Source: an uncultured Bdellovibrionales bacterium
GTDB taxonomy: Bacteria; Bdellovibrionota; Bdellovibrionia; Bdellovibrionales; JAMPXM01
Reading direction: 5' to 3'
Assembly: GCA_937927435.1 (NCBI GenBank)
Contig: CALBDW010000140.1
Location: 1 to 24,698 of the forward strand
DNA: 24,698 nt
Shown: piece after piece, positions 8,534 through 15,662 of the stretch
Layout: each line of letters opens with the position of its first letter
Numbering within the stretch: position 1 is the first letter of the stretch
Program-made: the position numbers and the translations under genes
The notes under the pieces: model-generated
Told to the model about the DNA's origin: nothing
Databases searched by the model: none
The model's input: the letters and a program-made list of their open reading frames with translations, nothing else

Positions 8534-8844
8534 TCCGTTTTGCTGATTTCATCGTTCATAAGTCGGGTGATAAGAGTCTTCACATGATCCATGTCATCGG
8601 CGCGGACATGGGTCAGCCAAATGTTTTGCGGATAAATGGCGACGGCGATGCCTTCTTTGCAGCGGTCCAAACAACCGGAAGCGTTTATGCGGATGCGGCG
8701 TCGCCACTCCGGGTTTTCACGAGCCCATGCTTTCAATTCCGAACGGAACTTTTCCGCGTGATGATCGGCGCAGCAGGCTTTGCCTTCTTTTTTGTTGGTG
8801 CAGACGAAAACGTGAACTTTGTAATCGGATTTCGCTTCTTCCAC
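8530..8844 (-). CDS. Thioredoxin-like [2Fe-2S] ferredoxin
   Basis: A 104-residue small electron carrier of the thioredoxin-fold [2Fe-2S] ferredoxin family (Aquifex Fd4-like, also resembling the NuoE C-terminal domain). HVFVCTNKKEGKACC supplies C15 and C24 or C25, and SGCLDRCKEG supplies C58 and C62. AVAIYPQNIWLTHVRADD is the usual C-terminal strand pattern (typically VVYPEGVWY). The start is GTG with AAAGG about 9 bp upstream. The stop overlaps the start of the uracil-DNA glycosylase gene. Whether it feeds electrons to that repair enzyme's Fe-S cluster or acts in Fe-S assembly is unknown; the coupling is what the sequence shows. Confidence 0.9.
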   Translation of the reverse strand: MEEAKSDYKVHVFVCTNKKEGKACCADHHAEKFRSELKAWARENPEWRRRIRINASGCLDRCKEGIAVAIYPQNIWLTHVRADDMDHVKTLITRLMNDEISKTE

Positions 8845-8925
8845 AAATGATGCCTTTCGGATAGGTGTCGGGCTTTCTAAGAAAACACTAAAAAGGCGGC
8901 GGTAGGCAAGCGGCGGATGCCTGCA

Positions 8926-9861
8926 TCAGTCGGCGCCGAGTCCAGTTATTTTCAGGACCTCGGAAATCAAGGTGACGGCTTCGCCGCGGCAGCCGGCGTC
9001 CGTGCATCGAAAACTAGCGAAGCAGCTTTTCCCGTTTTCTTCCGTCAAGATATAGTCTCGCTCGCCTCGGACGAGGATTCCCTCCACTTCGTAAGTGCGG
9101 ATGTTGACGACCGGGGAGCCCGAGTTGCCGCCGTACGTGTCGAGATTAGCGGTGAAGTAGCCGTTGGGATGGACCTCGCGCACATGAGCGCCGTTGGCGA
9201 TTTTAAGCGGAAGCCCGGCGGGATGCCCGAGGACGATCAGATCTTCGCCGGGCTTGATTTCTCCTGACAGGCGCAGGCGAAGGGGAGTCCGGTCGGTAAC
9301 GGGACGATCCAATCGAACGAGGGCGAAATCGATGCCGTCACTGACGATCATCGAGCGGAGAAGCTCACGGCAGTAATAAACGTCTTTGCGGGGCACGTGT
9401 TCCGGTTTCTCGAGAGGGGTGGAGTACGCGAAGCCGAAGACGAAAGCGGTTTCCTGGCAGTCGAGGAGATTCCGTATGCAGTGGCCGGCCGTCATAACGA
9501 GATCCGGCGTGACGAGAAAGCCTGAGCAAAAGGCGGCGGTTCCTTGCTCGCGGAATCGTTCGGCTGAACACAAGTGATACTTTTTTCCGTAATTCTCCGT
9601 GCGAATTCGGATGACGCCGCCCTCGATTTCTCTTAGCTCCGAGTGGGGGATCAGGGCGAGCGTGGCGTCCGCGATCTGGCGAATCTCAGGGGCGAGCTCT
9701 TCGAAAAGTTCGTGCCGGTCATCGGTACCATAAATGACCTTGATCTGTGCGTCCGAGCGCGGAATGGAGATGAAAAGCAGAAAAATAAACACGGGGAGCG
9801 AAAGGCTGAACTCTAAATGGCGAGGCCCCCTCCGACGAGGGGGCCGGATGTGATCCAGCAC
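8926..9861 (-). CDS. Secreted trypsin-like serine protease (S1 family)
   Basis: A 311-residue exported protease. From the chosen GTG start the N-terminus is M-L-D-H-I-R-P-P-R-R-R-G-P-R, a basic n-region, then the hydrophobic stretch FSLSLPVFIFLLFISI and a likely cleavage after S-D-A. The triad is H127 (VMTAGHCI), D178 (DFALVRLDRP) and S247 (GGNSGSPV). Several Cys (including CSGF, GHC, DCQE, YYC and the C-terminal pairs) suggest disulphides outside the cytoplasm. The open frame reaches 10059, but the extra 66 codons are basic and run towards the opposite-strand methyltransferase. GTG at 9861 is preferred because GGAGGG lies 7 bp upstream and the signal peptide follows at once. It resembles V8/Glu-endopeptidase-like S1 proteases; the substrate is unknown. 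Confidence 0.88.
   Translation of the reverse strand: MLDHIRPPRRRGPRHLEFSLSLPVFIFLLFISIPRSDAQIKVIYGTDDRHELFEELAPEIRQIADATLALIPHSELREIEGGVIRIRTENYGKKYHLCSAERFREQGTAAFCSGFLVTPDLVMTAGHCIRNLLDCQETAFVFGFAYSTPLEKPEHVPRKDVYYCRELLRSMIVSDGIDFALVRLDRPVTDRTPLRLRLSGEIKPGEDLIVLGHPAGLPLKIANGAHVREVHPNGYFTANLDTYGGNSGSPVVNIRTYEVEGILVRGERDYILTEENGKSCFASFRCTDAGCRGEAVTLISEVLKITGLGAD
9824..9845 (-). repeat. GC-rich hairpin inside the protease signal-peptide codons
   Basis: Two perfect 9-base arms, GGCCCCCTC and GAGGGGGCC, are separated by four bases. The hairpin starts about 15 nt after the GTG and covers the codons of the Pro/Arg-rich n-region. No T-run follows on either strand, so it is not an intrinsic terminator. 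It could slow initiation or simply reflect the PPRRRGPR coding. Confidence 0.6.
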
Positions 9862-9868
9862 GTCAATT

Positions 9869-9874
9869 CCCTCC
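9869..9874 (-). promoter_or_regulatory. Ribosome-binding site that sets the protease GTG start
   Basis: GGAGGG on the minus strand, seven bases before the GTG at 9861. It supports the shorter protein that begins just before the signal peptide. Confidence 0.8.
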
Positions 9875-9940
9875 GTGGAATGTCGGTGACTGCGTTTTCG
9901 TGGCTCGTCCATGAGCCGTTGCTTCATTTTGCCCGTTTCC

Positions 9941-9979
9941 GGAAGAAGGGCCCATGAGAAAACACGGGCCTCTTCTTTT
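9941..9979. other. Hairpin between divergent protease and methyltransferase genes
   Basis: Left arm AAGAAGGGCCC (9943-9953) pairs with GGGCC and CTTCTT (9966-9970, 9972-9977) with one bulged base and a 12-nt loop; two G-T pairs extend the base. T-rich sequence follows on the plus strand, so it resembles a terminator, but no plus-strand gene ends here. It may be a leader element of either flanking gene, or chance. Confidence 0.35.
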
Positions 9980-10021
9980 CTTCGACGTAGGTCCTTGGTC
10001 CTCTGTCGCACTAGGGATATG

Positions 10022-10969
10022 ATGGCAAAGACGTTGGGTGGGGAAGTGGGGAAGAACAAAGACCTGAATCAAAAGCGCAAAGGTCGCGAGGGATTTGAAG
10101 CCCATTATCGCGAAGTTTATCAGGATCGTTGGCCAGGACTCTTAACGGCTCTCGAAGCTCCGGTTCAGAAAGCGGCGCGCGTGAACCGCTTCGCGGATCG
10201 AGAACAAATCGAACGGCGGGTTCAAGGATTGCGGCGCGTGCAATTCGGAGATGTGGAAGCCTTTATTGTGCCGGCCGGAACGCGCTTCGATCCTGAACCT
10301 TGTTCGAACGGCCTTCTTGATTTTTTTCTCATGGATCCGTCGTCCATCTTCGCCGCCGCTCTTTGCGGAGTCGAAGAAGGAATGGAGGTACTCGATCTAT
10401 GTGCCGCCCCGGGAGGAAAATCGCTTCTACTGGCTGAGAGGATCGGAAAGAACGGCTCGCTTGTGTGCAATGAGCTTTCGCCGCAAAGACGAGCGCGTTT
10501 GCGGGCTGTGCTCGAAGATTATCTGCCGTCCGAACAGTTGGAGCGCGTGCGTGTGACAGGGTACGATGGCGCGAGATGGTGTTGGCACGAAACGGAAGCG
10601 TACGACCGCATTCTTCTTGATGCGCCTTGCTCGGGAGAGCGTCATCTCTTGGCGAACGCCGAGGAAATGTCTCAGTGGTCTCCGGCGAGGTCGAAGAATC
10701 TCGCAGTCCGACAGTACACGCTTCTGGCAAGCGCTTTAGCCGTCGTTCGCAAAGGCGGGCGAATCGTCTATTCGACCTGCTCGATTTCTCCTTTGGAAAA
10801 CGATTCGATCATCGCGCGTTTGATGAAGAAACGTCCGGGCGCAGTGAAGGTCGTCGATGAGGCTCCTTCCGGTTTTGATTTCGCGGAGAAAACGGAGTTC
10901 GGTTGGATGATCCTTCCGGATCGCTCCGGGTTCGGTCCCCTCTATGCGGCCGCGATCGAACGTATCTGA
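10022..10969 (+). CDS. RsmB/NSUN-family RNA (cytosine-5) methyltransferase
   Basis: A 315-residue SAM-dependent enzyme that methylates cytosine C5 in RNA, probably rRNA. SAM-binding motif I is DLCAAPGGKS (D125), motif IV is DAPCSG (D200, C203) and motif VI is YSTCS (C253). The two Cys are the pair used in this family, that of motif VI as nucleophile. The N-terminal part (YQDRWPGLLTALEAP, then A-R-V-N-R-F) resembles the short RsmB/NSUN4-like proteins that lack the NusB-like domain of E. coli RsmB, so the exact target base is unknown. The frame extends to 9911, but I prefer the second ATG of the pair at 10019/10022, which follows AGGG at about 5 bp; the upstream part is basic and featureless. 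Confidence 0.9.
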   Translation: MAKTLGGEVGKNKDLNQKRKGREGFEAHYREVYQDRWPGLLTALEAPVQKAARVNRFADREQIERRVQGLRRVQFGDVEAFIVPAGTRFDPEPCSNGLLDFFLMDPSSIFAAALCGVEEGMEVLDLCAAPGGKSLLLAERIGKNGSLVCNELSPQRRARLRAVLEDYLPSEQLERVRVTGYDGARWCWHETEAYDRILLDAPCSGERHLLANAEEMSQWSPARSKNLAVRQYTLLASALAVVRKGGRIVYSTCSISPLENDSIIARLMKKRPGAVKVVDEAPSGFDFAEKTEFGWMILPDRSGFGPLYAAAIERI

Positions 10970-11238
10970 AAGTGATTCGGTTTGAAACGTCGAACTTCTT
11001 AAATCTGTCGAGTTTTTGAACTGGCGGATCTAAGATTTGGAAATCGCTAGGTATTTCCTGGCCGGATCGGCTCTTAATGTCAGGGTTTCACGCGTGGACG
11101 AGCCTTCGAAACCCATTCTGTTTGGAGCCCGCCTGGTCCGAAGCGTGCACGTCCCTTTAGTAAGAACGGAAATTTAACAATTGGACTCTCCAAAAGTCGA
11201 GTTATCCGACCGATAGGGGTTATAAGTGGGGAGCGGGG
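10970..11238. other. Non-coding gap with an inverted repeat
   Basis: 269 bp without a convincing gene. It holds a perfect 7-base inverted repeat GGGTTTC/GAAACCC (11083-11114, 18-nt loop), a small TTGGA/TCCAA inverted repeat near 11180, and the GGGGAG ribosome-binding site of the next gene (11228-11233). A promoter for the downstream gene and possibly a small RNA could lie here, but neither is shown by clear signals. Confidence 0.4.
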
Positions 11239-11754
11239 ATGAATGGACGCCAACGGAACTCTCGTTCAATAAAGCCAAGCCGGAACTATCGTAGGACAAG
11301 GGCGTTATTGAGTTTCGGTCTCATCGGGTTCGTGCTCTTACTTTCGCACCAGAACTGCGGGCCTGCTGACTCGTTCGCCACGGCGGCTGTTCCCAATGGC
11401 TTCGCGGTCGAAGCGCCGATGCCGGTTTCGATTATCGACGGCTCAAAACGGGACGCGGCTTTGCGCTTCCCCTATGACGAAGTGGAACTGTCGGCCCGTG
11501 CCGATAAAGTGCAGATCCACGGTGACTGTACGGACAGTCAGGAAGGTTCGATTCTCGGTTGGGAACTTTACGAACTGGCGGATGACGGCCGTCCCTTGGC
11601 TGTGGTCGATGAGGGGCGCGCGAAGTGTTCAGGACGTCGCTTCGCCATTGAAACTTCGACTGCGGCGCTTTCTTGCGGGCGCACTTATAAAGCAGTGGCG
11701 CAGCTCGGTTACGGAGAGCCGGGTGAAGTTATCGTTCACAACTCCTGCCGTTGA
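11239..11754 (+). CDS. Small exported protein, possible lipoprotein, unknown function
   Basis: 171 residues, no family recognised. A very basic N-terminus (residues 1-23) is followed by one hydrophobic helix (ALLSFGLIGFVLLLS) and then H-Q-N-C-G-P-A-D. The Cys after the helix is placed like a lipoprotein +1 Cys, but Q and N at -2 and -1 break the usual lipobox; from memory, similar F-Q-N-C motifs recur in Bdellovibrio-type proteins. The remaining region is about 130 residues with four more Cys (GDCTD, AKCSG, LSCGR, NSCR), suggesting two disulphides and a beta-rich domain. ATG start with GGGGAG 5 bp upstream. Its stop abuts that of the convergent dihydroorotase gene (the two stops form TGATCA). 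Confidence 0.75.
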   Translation: MNGRQRNSRSIKPSRNYRRTRALLSFGLIGFVLLLSHQNCGPADSFATAAVPNGFAVEAPMPVSIIDGSKRDAALRFPYDEVELSARADKVQIHGDCTDSQEGSILGWELYELADDGRPLAVVDEGRAKCSGRRFAIETSTAALSCGRTYKAVAQLGYGEPGEVIVHNSCR

Positions 11755-13116
11755 TCAATCGACTTGGAATTGGACCGGCTGCCCGATCGGGTTGCCGAGC
11801 AACTGGCCTTCGCGCATGACGACGTGGCCGCGCACGATCGTGGCGACGGGCCATCCTTGAACTTTCATGCCGTCAAACGGAGTCCATCCCGACTTGCTCT
11901 CGATCCATGAATGACGGATGGTTTCTTTCCGTCCGAGGTCCACCAAAGTCAGATCGGCGTCGAAGCCCACGCGGATTTCACCTTTTCCGATGGCGCCGTA
12001 AATACGAGCGGCGTTTCGCGAAACGAGCTCCGTGAGTCTCTCAAGGCTTAAACGTCCTTTATTGACGTGATCGAGCATGACGGGAAGGAGAGTTTGCACT
12101 CCCGTCATCCCTGAAGGCGATTGCGGATGCGGTTTTGCCTTTTCCTCTTTCGTGTGGGGCGCGTGGTCAGATCCTAAAACGGTGACGGTTCCGTCGTTGA
12201 TGGCTTTCCATAAAGCTTCGCGGTGGCGGGCCTCGCGAATGGGTGGGTTCATTTGCGCGAATGTGCCCAAGCGCTCGTAACATTCGGGAGCCGCAAGAGT
12301 CAGGTGTTGCGGTGTTGTTTCTACCGTGGCGATGTCGCGCGCGGTTCTTAAGAGTTCCATTTCTTCAGCCGTCGTCACGTGGAGAACATGGACGGGCCTT
12401 TGCGCCTGGCGGGCCAAGCGGAGAAGGCGCTGGGTCGCCTGCAGGGCGGTTTGCTCGTCCCGCCAGACGGGATGAAGGCGGACGTCGTTCTTGCCGTCGA
12501 CGAGGGGGAATCTTTCGCGCAGACGGGCCTCGTCTTCCGCGTGAACGGCGACCCGTCGGCGCCCGTTATTCAAGATGCGAAGGAGGGCGTCGTCGCTGTC
12601 GACAAGAAGCGAGCCGGTCGAACTTCCCATAAACACCTTCACCGCGCAGCAATTCGGATGCAATTCGAGTCGCGCCAGCTCATCGATGTTTTCGGGAGTG
12701 GCTCCGATAAAGAAGGAGATGTCGCACCAGATGCGCCCGTGGGCCGCGCGAAGTTTGTCCTGAAACGCTTCGGCGTTCGTCGTGGGTGGTTTCGTGTTCG
12801 GCATTTCGAACACGGTGGTGATCCCGCCCATCACGGCGCCGCGAGTTCCCGATTCCAGGTCTTCTTTGTGGGTGAGACCGGGCTCACGGAAGTGCACTTG
12901 AGTGTCGATCGCTCCCGGGAGAACGTGCCAGCCGCGGGCGTCGATAACCTTGCGCGCGTTTTCGTGCGCGCGATCGCCGATCGCGAAGATGCGGCCGTCT
13001 TTAATCGCGACCGAGGTTTCGACCGTTTGAAGTGAGTCGGCACCATCTTGCGCTGGCAAAACCACACGTCCATTCCGGATCGCGAGATCGGGAACTGAAT
13101 TCGGATCGAAATGCAT
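11755..13116 (-). CDS. pyrC: Dihydroorotase, class I
   Basis: Cyclises N-carbamoyl-aspartate to dihydroorotate in pyrimidine synthesis. 453 residues, an amidohydrolase TIM barrel: LPGAIDTQVHFREPGLTHKE (66-85), GGITTVFEMPNTKPPTTN, VKVFMGSSTG (K160 could be the carboxylated bridging Lys), VHAEDEA, HVLHVTTAEE, QMNPPIR and GSDHAPHT. The first metal-binding position of the usual H-x-H is Gln73 (QVH) instead of His; I recall the same QVHF form in alphaproteobacterial dihydroorotases, so it is probably a real subfamily and not damage. Allantoinase or hydantoinase is less likely given the FREPG and QMNPPIR motifs. ATG with GAGGG 6 bp upstream. It is not next to other pyr genes. Confidence 0.92.
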   Translation of the reverse strand: MHFDPNSVPDLAIRNGRVVLPAQDGADSLQTVETSVAIKDGRIFAIGDRAHENARKVIDARGWHVLPGAIDTQVHFREPGLTHKEDLESGTRGAVMGGITTVFEMPNTKPPTTNAEAFQDKLRAAHGRIWCDISFFIGATPENIDELARLELHPNCCAVKVFMGSSTGSLLVDSDDALLRILNNGRRRVAVHAEDEARLRERFPLVDGKNDVRLHPVWRDEQTALQATQRLLRLARQAQRPVHVLHVTTAEEMELLRTARDIATVETTPQHLTLAAPECYERLGTFAQMNPPIREARHREALWKAINDGTVTVLGSDHAPHTKEEKAKPHPQSPSGMTGVQTLLPVMLDHVNKGRLSLERLTELVSRNAARIYGAIGKGEIRVGFDADLTLVDLGRKETIRHSWIESKSGWTPFDGMKVQGWPVATIVRGHVVMREGQLLGNPIGQPVQFQVD

Positions 13117-13314
13117 GGCGTACCCTCAAATACCGGAAGTTTGGCTTAACCCTATCAAATCCGCGTTCGAATGTCTCGACGAAAGGCGATATCTCCTGAT
13201 GATTCGCCGGGCGGAGGGCCAGTATTTTGCGTGGGGCTGCACGGGAAATAGGACGAGGTCTGTGTGCATGATAGCATAATTGTGTTTTTCCTATCGTCCG
13301 GTCAAAATAGAAGC

Positions 13315-14490
13315 ATGGATTTCAAATCGAGTATCAGCTTCATCGCGGAAAACTACGTCCTCGTCACGGGTTCGACGCTGGCTCTGTTTTTCGCGACGAG
13401 CATGGTGCTCCTGATCCGTTCGATCGGTAAGAAAGAAGAGGCGCAACCGACTGTCCTCGATGTGAAAGAGGTCGAGGAGGCGATGCAGAGAGTCCTCTCG
13501 GCTCATCCGATCACGGTGGCTGCGGTTCCGGCTCCCGCGGCGGGTGAAGTCGTCGAAGCCGAGGTCTCCGAGCCGGTTTCCGCTTCGGAAGAGGAAATTG
13601 AGGCGGCGCGTGCGTCGGAACGTGAAAAAGTCGCCGCGGAGTACGAGAACAAAATAGCGGAGCTGCAAAACCAGATCGCTCAGCTGAAAAACGATCTTGA
13701 GAACGCTCCCGTGAGAACTGAACTCGTCCGCGATAAGGACTCCGTATCGAAAGAGGAATATGAAGCTTTAAAGGAGAAGGTGAACGATCTTCAAGCGCGG
13801 CTCGCCGAGTACGAAATCATCGAAGACGATATCGCCGATCTGTCAATGTATAAGGAAGAGAACGCCCGCTTGAAAGCCGAGTTGGCTCGCTTGAAAGGCG
13901 AGCCCCTTGGAAAAGATGAGCCGCCGCCGCTGGTTAAGCCAGCTCCGAAGCCGGATCGCTTCGAACTTGATGTTAACGACGCGATCATGAAGGAGTTCGC
14001 CACCGCGGTGGAAGTCAAAAACGCTCCGCCGGCGGATGTACAGGGATCGGTTCCTGCGGATCTCGTGAGCGACGACGTTTTAAAAGAGGTGCAGGCGGAA
14101 GAATCTTCGTCCGAAACAGATGCCTCCGCTTTTGAAGAGATCAGTCTCGCCGGCCCGGCCCCAACGGCTCAGGAAGACGGGCGGACGGCGGATATCGCCA
14201 ACGCTTTCGAAGAGGCGCTCGTGGCTGCCGGGATGGGGGCGGAGGCGCCGACCACAGAGGAGCCTAAGAGTGAGCCTTCAGCGCCCGAAACTCCGCTTTT
14301 GGAGGGGGGCCTCGACACGGACAAGATCTTGAATGAGCTTTCGGACATTGAAACCAAAGCCGCCGCTGATATCGGCGATGTTTTGGAAGAATCGCTCGAT
14401 ACCGAAAAGCTTCTTGCAGAAATGAACTCCCTTACGTCCGGATCGGACTCGGACAGCTCATCGGATTCAGGTAAAGCCAGTAACGGTTGA
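13315..14490 (+). CDS. Membrane-anchored acidic coiled-coil protein, unknown function
   Basis: 391 residues from this ATG. One transmembrane helix (about 13-35, FIAENYVLVTGSTLALFF and beyond) is followed by a Lys/Arg patch, then a long charged tail predicted to be cytoplasmic. Residues about 92-195 are strongly heptad-like coiled coil with E-K/L-rich stretches. The rest is acidic and Pro/Ala/Ser-rich and probably disordered, broken by short amphipathic segments (DVNDAIMKEFATAVE, DIANAFEEALVAAG). Near the end a motif repeats 28 residues apart: LDTDKILNELSDIE (from 333) and LDTEKLLAEMNSL (from 361), like docking sites. The frame can start at an ATG at 13264 with GAGG 9 bp upstream; I prefer 13315 because the helix follows it normally, although its ribosome-binding site is poor. 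No family recognised. Confidence 0.75.
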   Translation: MDFKSSISFIAENYVLVTGSTLALFFATSMVLLIRSIGKKEEAQPTVLDVKEVEEAMQRVLSAHPITVAAVPAPAAGEVVEAEVSEPVSASEEEIEAARASEREKVAAEYENKIAELQNQIAQLKNDLENAPVRTELVRDKDSVSKEEYEALKEKVNDLQARLAEYEIIEDDIADLSMYKEENARLKAELARLKGEPLGKDEPPPLVKPAPKPDRFELDVNDAIMKEFATAVEVKNAPPADVQGSVPADLVSDDVLKEVQAEESSSETDASAFEEISLAGPAPTAQEDGRTADIANAFEEALVAAGMGAEAPTTEEPKSEPSAPETPLLEGGLDTDKILNELSDIETKAAADIGDVLEESLDTEKLLAEMNSLTSGSDSDSSSDSGKASNG

Positions 14491-14573
14491 GGTCCCGCCT
14501 AATTCGGGTCCGCCTTCCGGTTTTTGAGGCCGGATCAAGATAAGATCAAGTAAATAAAAGCCCGGAGGCGGGT

Positions 14574-14819
14574 ATGAAACCAACCGGCCGCAGTAAAACC
14601 GGAGACAATCACTATTCCGTCGTTCGTTATTACAGTCAGTTCGCTCACGGTATCGTTCGCGACGTGCTAGGTGAAAATCTCACGCTTGAGGAGGCGCGGG
14701 AGTTGCAGCGGAAACACAAAGGCTTGATCGCGGAAGAGGATGTTGTGATCGAGGATCAAAACAAGCAGGGTCTGGAGTCCGAAGTGGTCGTCGAAGAGGG
14801 CGAGAATAAATTGATATAG
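14574..14819 (+). CDS. Small conserved-looking protein, unknown function
   Basis: 81 residues. GGAGG (14564-14568) sits five bases before the ATG, so it is very likely translated. The N-terminal third is polar (MKPTGRSKTGDNHYSVVRYY), followed by SQFAHGIVRDVLGENLTLEEARELQRK, probably two helices, and an acidic Val/Glu-rich tail. No signal peptide, membrane segment or Cys. It lies 83 bp after the coiled-coil gene and 48 bp before the cell-wall hydrolase gene on the same strand, so the three may be co-transcribed. No family recognised. Confidence 0.75.
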   Translation: MKPTGRSKTGDNHYSVVRYYSQFAHGIVRDVLGENLTLEEARELQRKHKGLIAEEDVVIEDQNKQGLESEVVVEEGENKLI

Positions 14820-14840
14820 TTCACGTGCTCGAGGAAAATA

Positions 14841-14867
14841 GGCGAAAGGTCTGAGGGGACTTTCGCC
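14841..14867 (+). promoter_or_regulatory. Hairpin presenting the ribosome-binding site of the cell-wall hydrolase gene
   Basis: Perfect 8-base arms GGCGAAAG (14841-14848) and CTTTCGCC (14860-14867) enclose an 11-nt loop containing the Shine-Dalgarno GAGGGG (14853-14858). The ATG at 14868 begins at the base directly after the stem. The geometry suggests control of translation initiation by RNA folding; this is inference from the sequence. Confidence 0.6.
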
Positions 14868-15554
14868 ATGATTCAAACTCGTTGGGCGTTCGCGTTAAGT
14901 CTTTGCCTTTTGTTTGTGCTCGGAACCGCTTCGATCGGTTCGGCAGAGAGAGAGAAACGTGTGACGGCGTCCGCCGCAAAAAAGCTTCCTCTCTGTGTAT
15001 CCGACGAAGCGGCGATTGAAAGAGTTATCGCCATACAGAAAGCCAACCCGAAGAACCCGAATAAGTACGACGGTTATCGAGAGGTGTTGAAAGGCAGTTC
15101 ATCCGTAGAGCTTGTGGCCCGTCTCGCCTATGCCGAGACATTGGCGGCGAATTGCCCCGAACTGAACTTGAAAATGGCACCTTTAATCGTTGAATCGATA
15201 GCGAACCGGGTCCGGATCCGCAAAGGCGACGTGAAAAGCGTTGTTTATCAGCGCGACCAATACGCTTCGTCTATGAACATCTATCAGGAGTCCCGTTACC
15301 GGGACTTTCTGTGTCCCCGAGACCCGGAGCTTTGGGATGCGGTTGTGACCGCTGTCGAAAATGCATTGGCTTCGGCGGGTGGAAGCCAGGTGTTGGCTCC
15401 CGATGCCGTTCATTACTATTTCTACAAGCACAGCGAGAGGCACAAGGTGCCGGAATGGGCTTCCGACAAGAGTGAGTGGAAGGTGTCGGAAGTCCCGGAA
15501 AGCTCGCTGATTCATCCTTGTGTCCGCTTTTTCCGCAACCCGCGCTGGCGTTAA
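14868..15554 (+). CDS. Secreted cell-wall hydrolase, SleB-like
   Basis: 228 residues with a clear signal peptide (residues 1-26, hydrophobic core FALSLCLLFVLGTASIG, cleavage after GSA). The mature part resembles the SleB/Hydrolase_2 domain of lytic enzymes that cleave peptidoglycan glycan strands: VARLAYAETLAAN with E90 in the position of the catalytic Glu, IANRVRIRKGDVKSVVYQRDQYAS, then a Trp-containing helix (ELWDAVVTAVENAL) and APDAVHYYFYKHS. Three or four Cys suggest disulphides in the periplasm. Length is typical for single-domain members, with an N-terminal extension of about 50 residues before the domain. Assignment rests on the order of these motifs, not a database match. Ribosome-binding site and start lie in a hairpin. 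Confidence 0.7.
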   Translation: MIQTRWAFALSLCLLFVLGTASIGSAEREKRVTASAAKKLPLCVSDEAAIERVIAIQKANPKNPNKYDGYREVLKGSSSVELVARLAYAETLAANCPELNLKMAPLIVESIANRVRIRKGDVKSVVYQRDQYASSMNIYQESRYRDFLCPRDPELWDAVVTAVENALASAGGSQVLAPDAVHYYFYKHSERHKVPEWASDKSEWKVSEVPESSLIHPCVRFFRNPRWR

Positions 15555-15662
15555 GGACTCTTGAGCGAAGCTTCATATTTAATTCAATCCTCCGTGGCGT
15601 CTTGCCCGGTTTAAGCCGATAGAAATGAAGGCTTCAGCCGACCTGTTTCAGGTGGAGGATAT

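Noticed and set aside
9824..9845. Intrinsic terminator from the GC-rich hairpin
   Set aside because: No T-run follows on either strand and it lies inside a coding sequence near its start.
9862..10059. N-terminal extension of the S1 protease frame
   Set aside because: A strong ribosome-binding site and a signal peptide support the GTG at 9861; the extension runs towards the opposite-strand gene and has no export signal of its own.
12379..13035. 218-residue open frame on the plus strand
   Set aside because: Antisense to the dihydroorotase gene, with low-complexity composition typical of a shadow frame in GC-rich DNA.
14535..14555. Short direct repeat containing GATCAAG
   Set aside because: Only two 7-base copies close together, with no link to a known element; likely chance.
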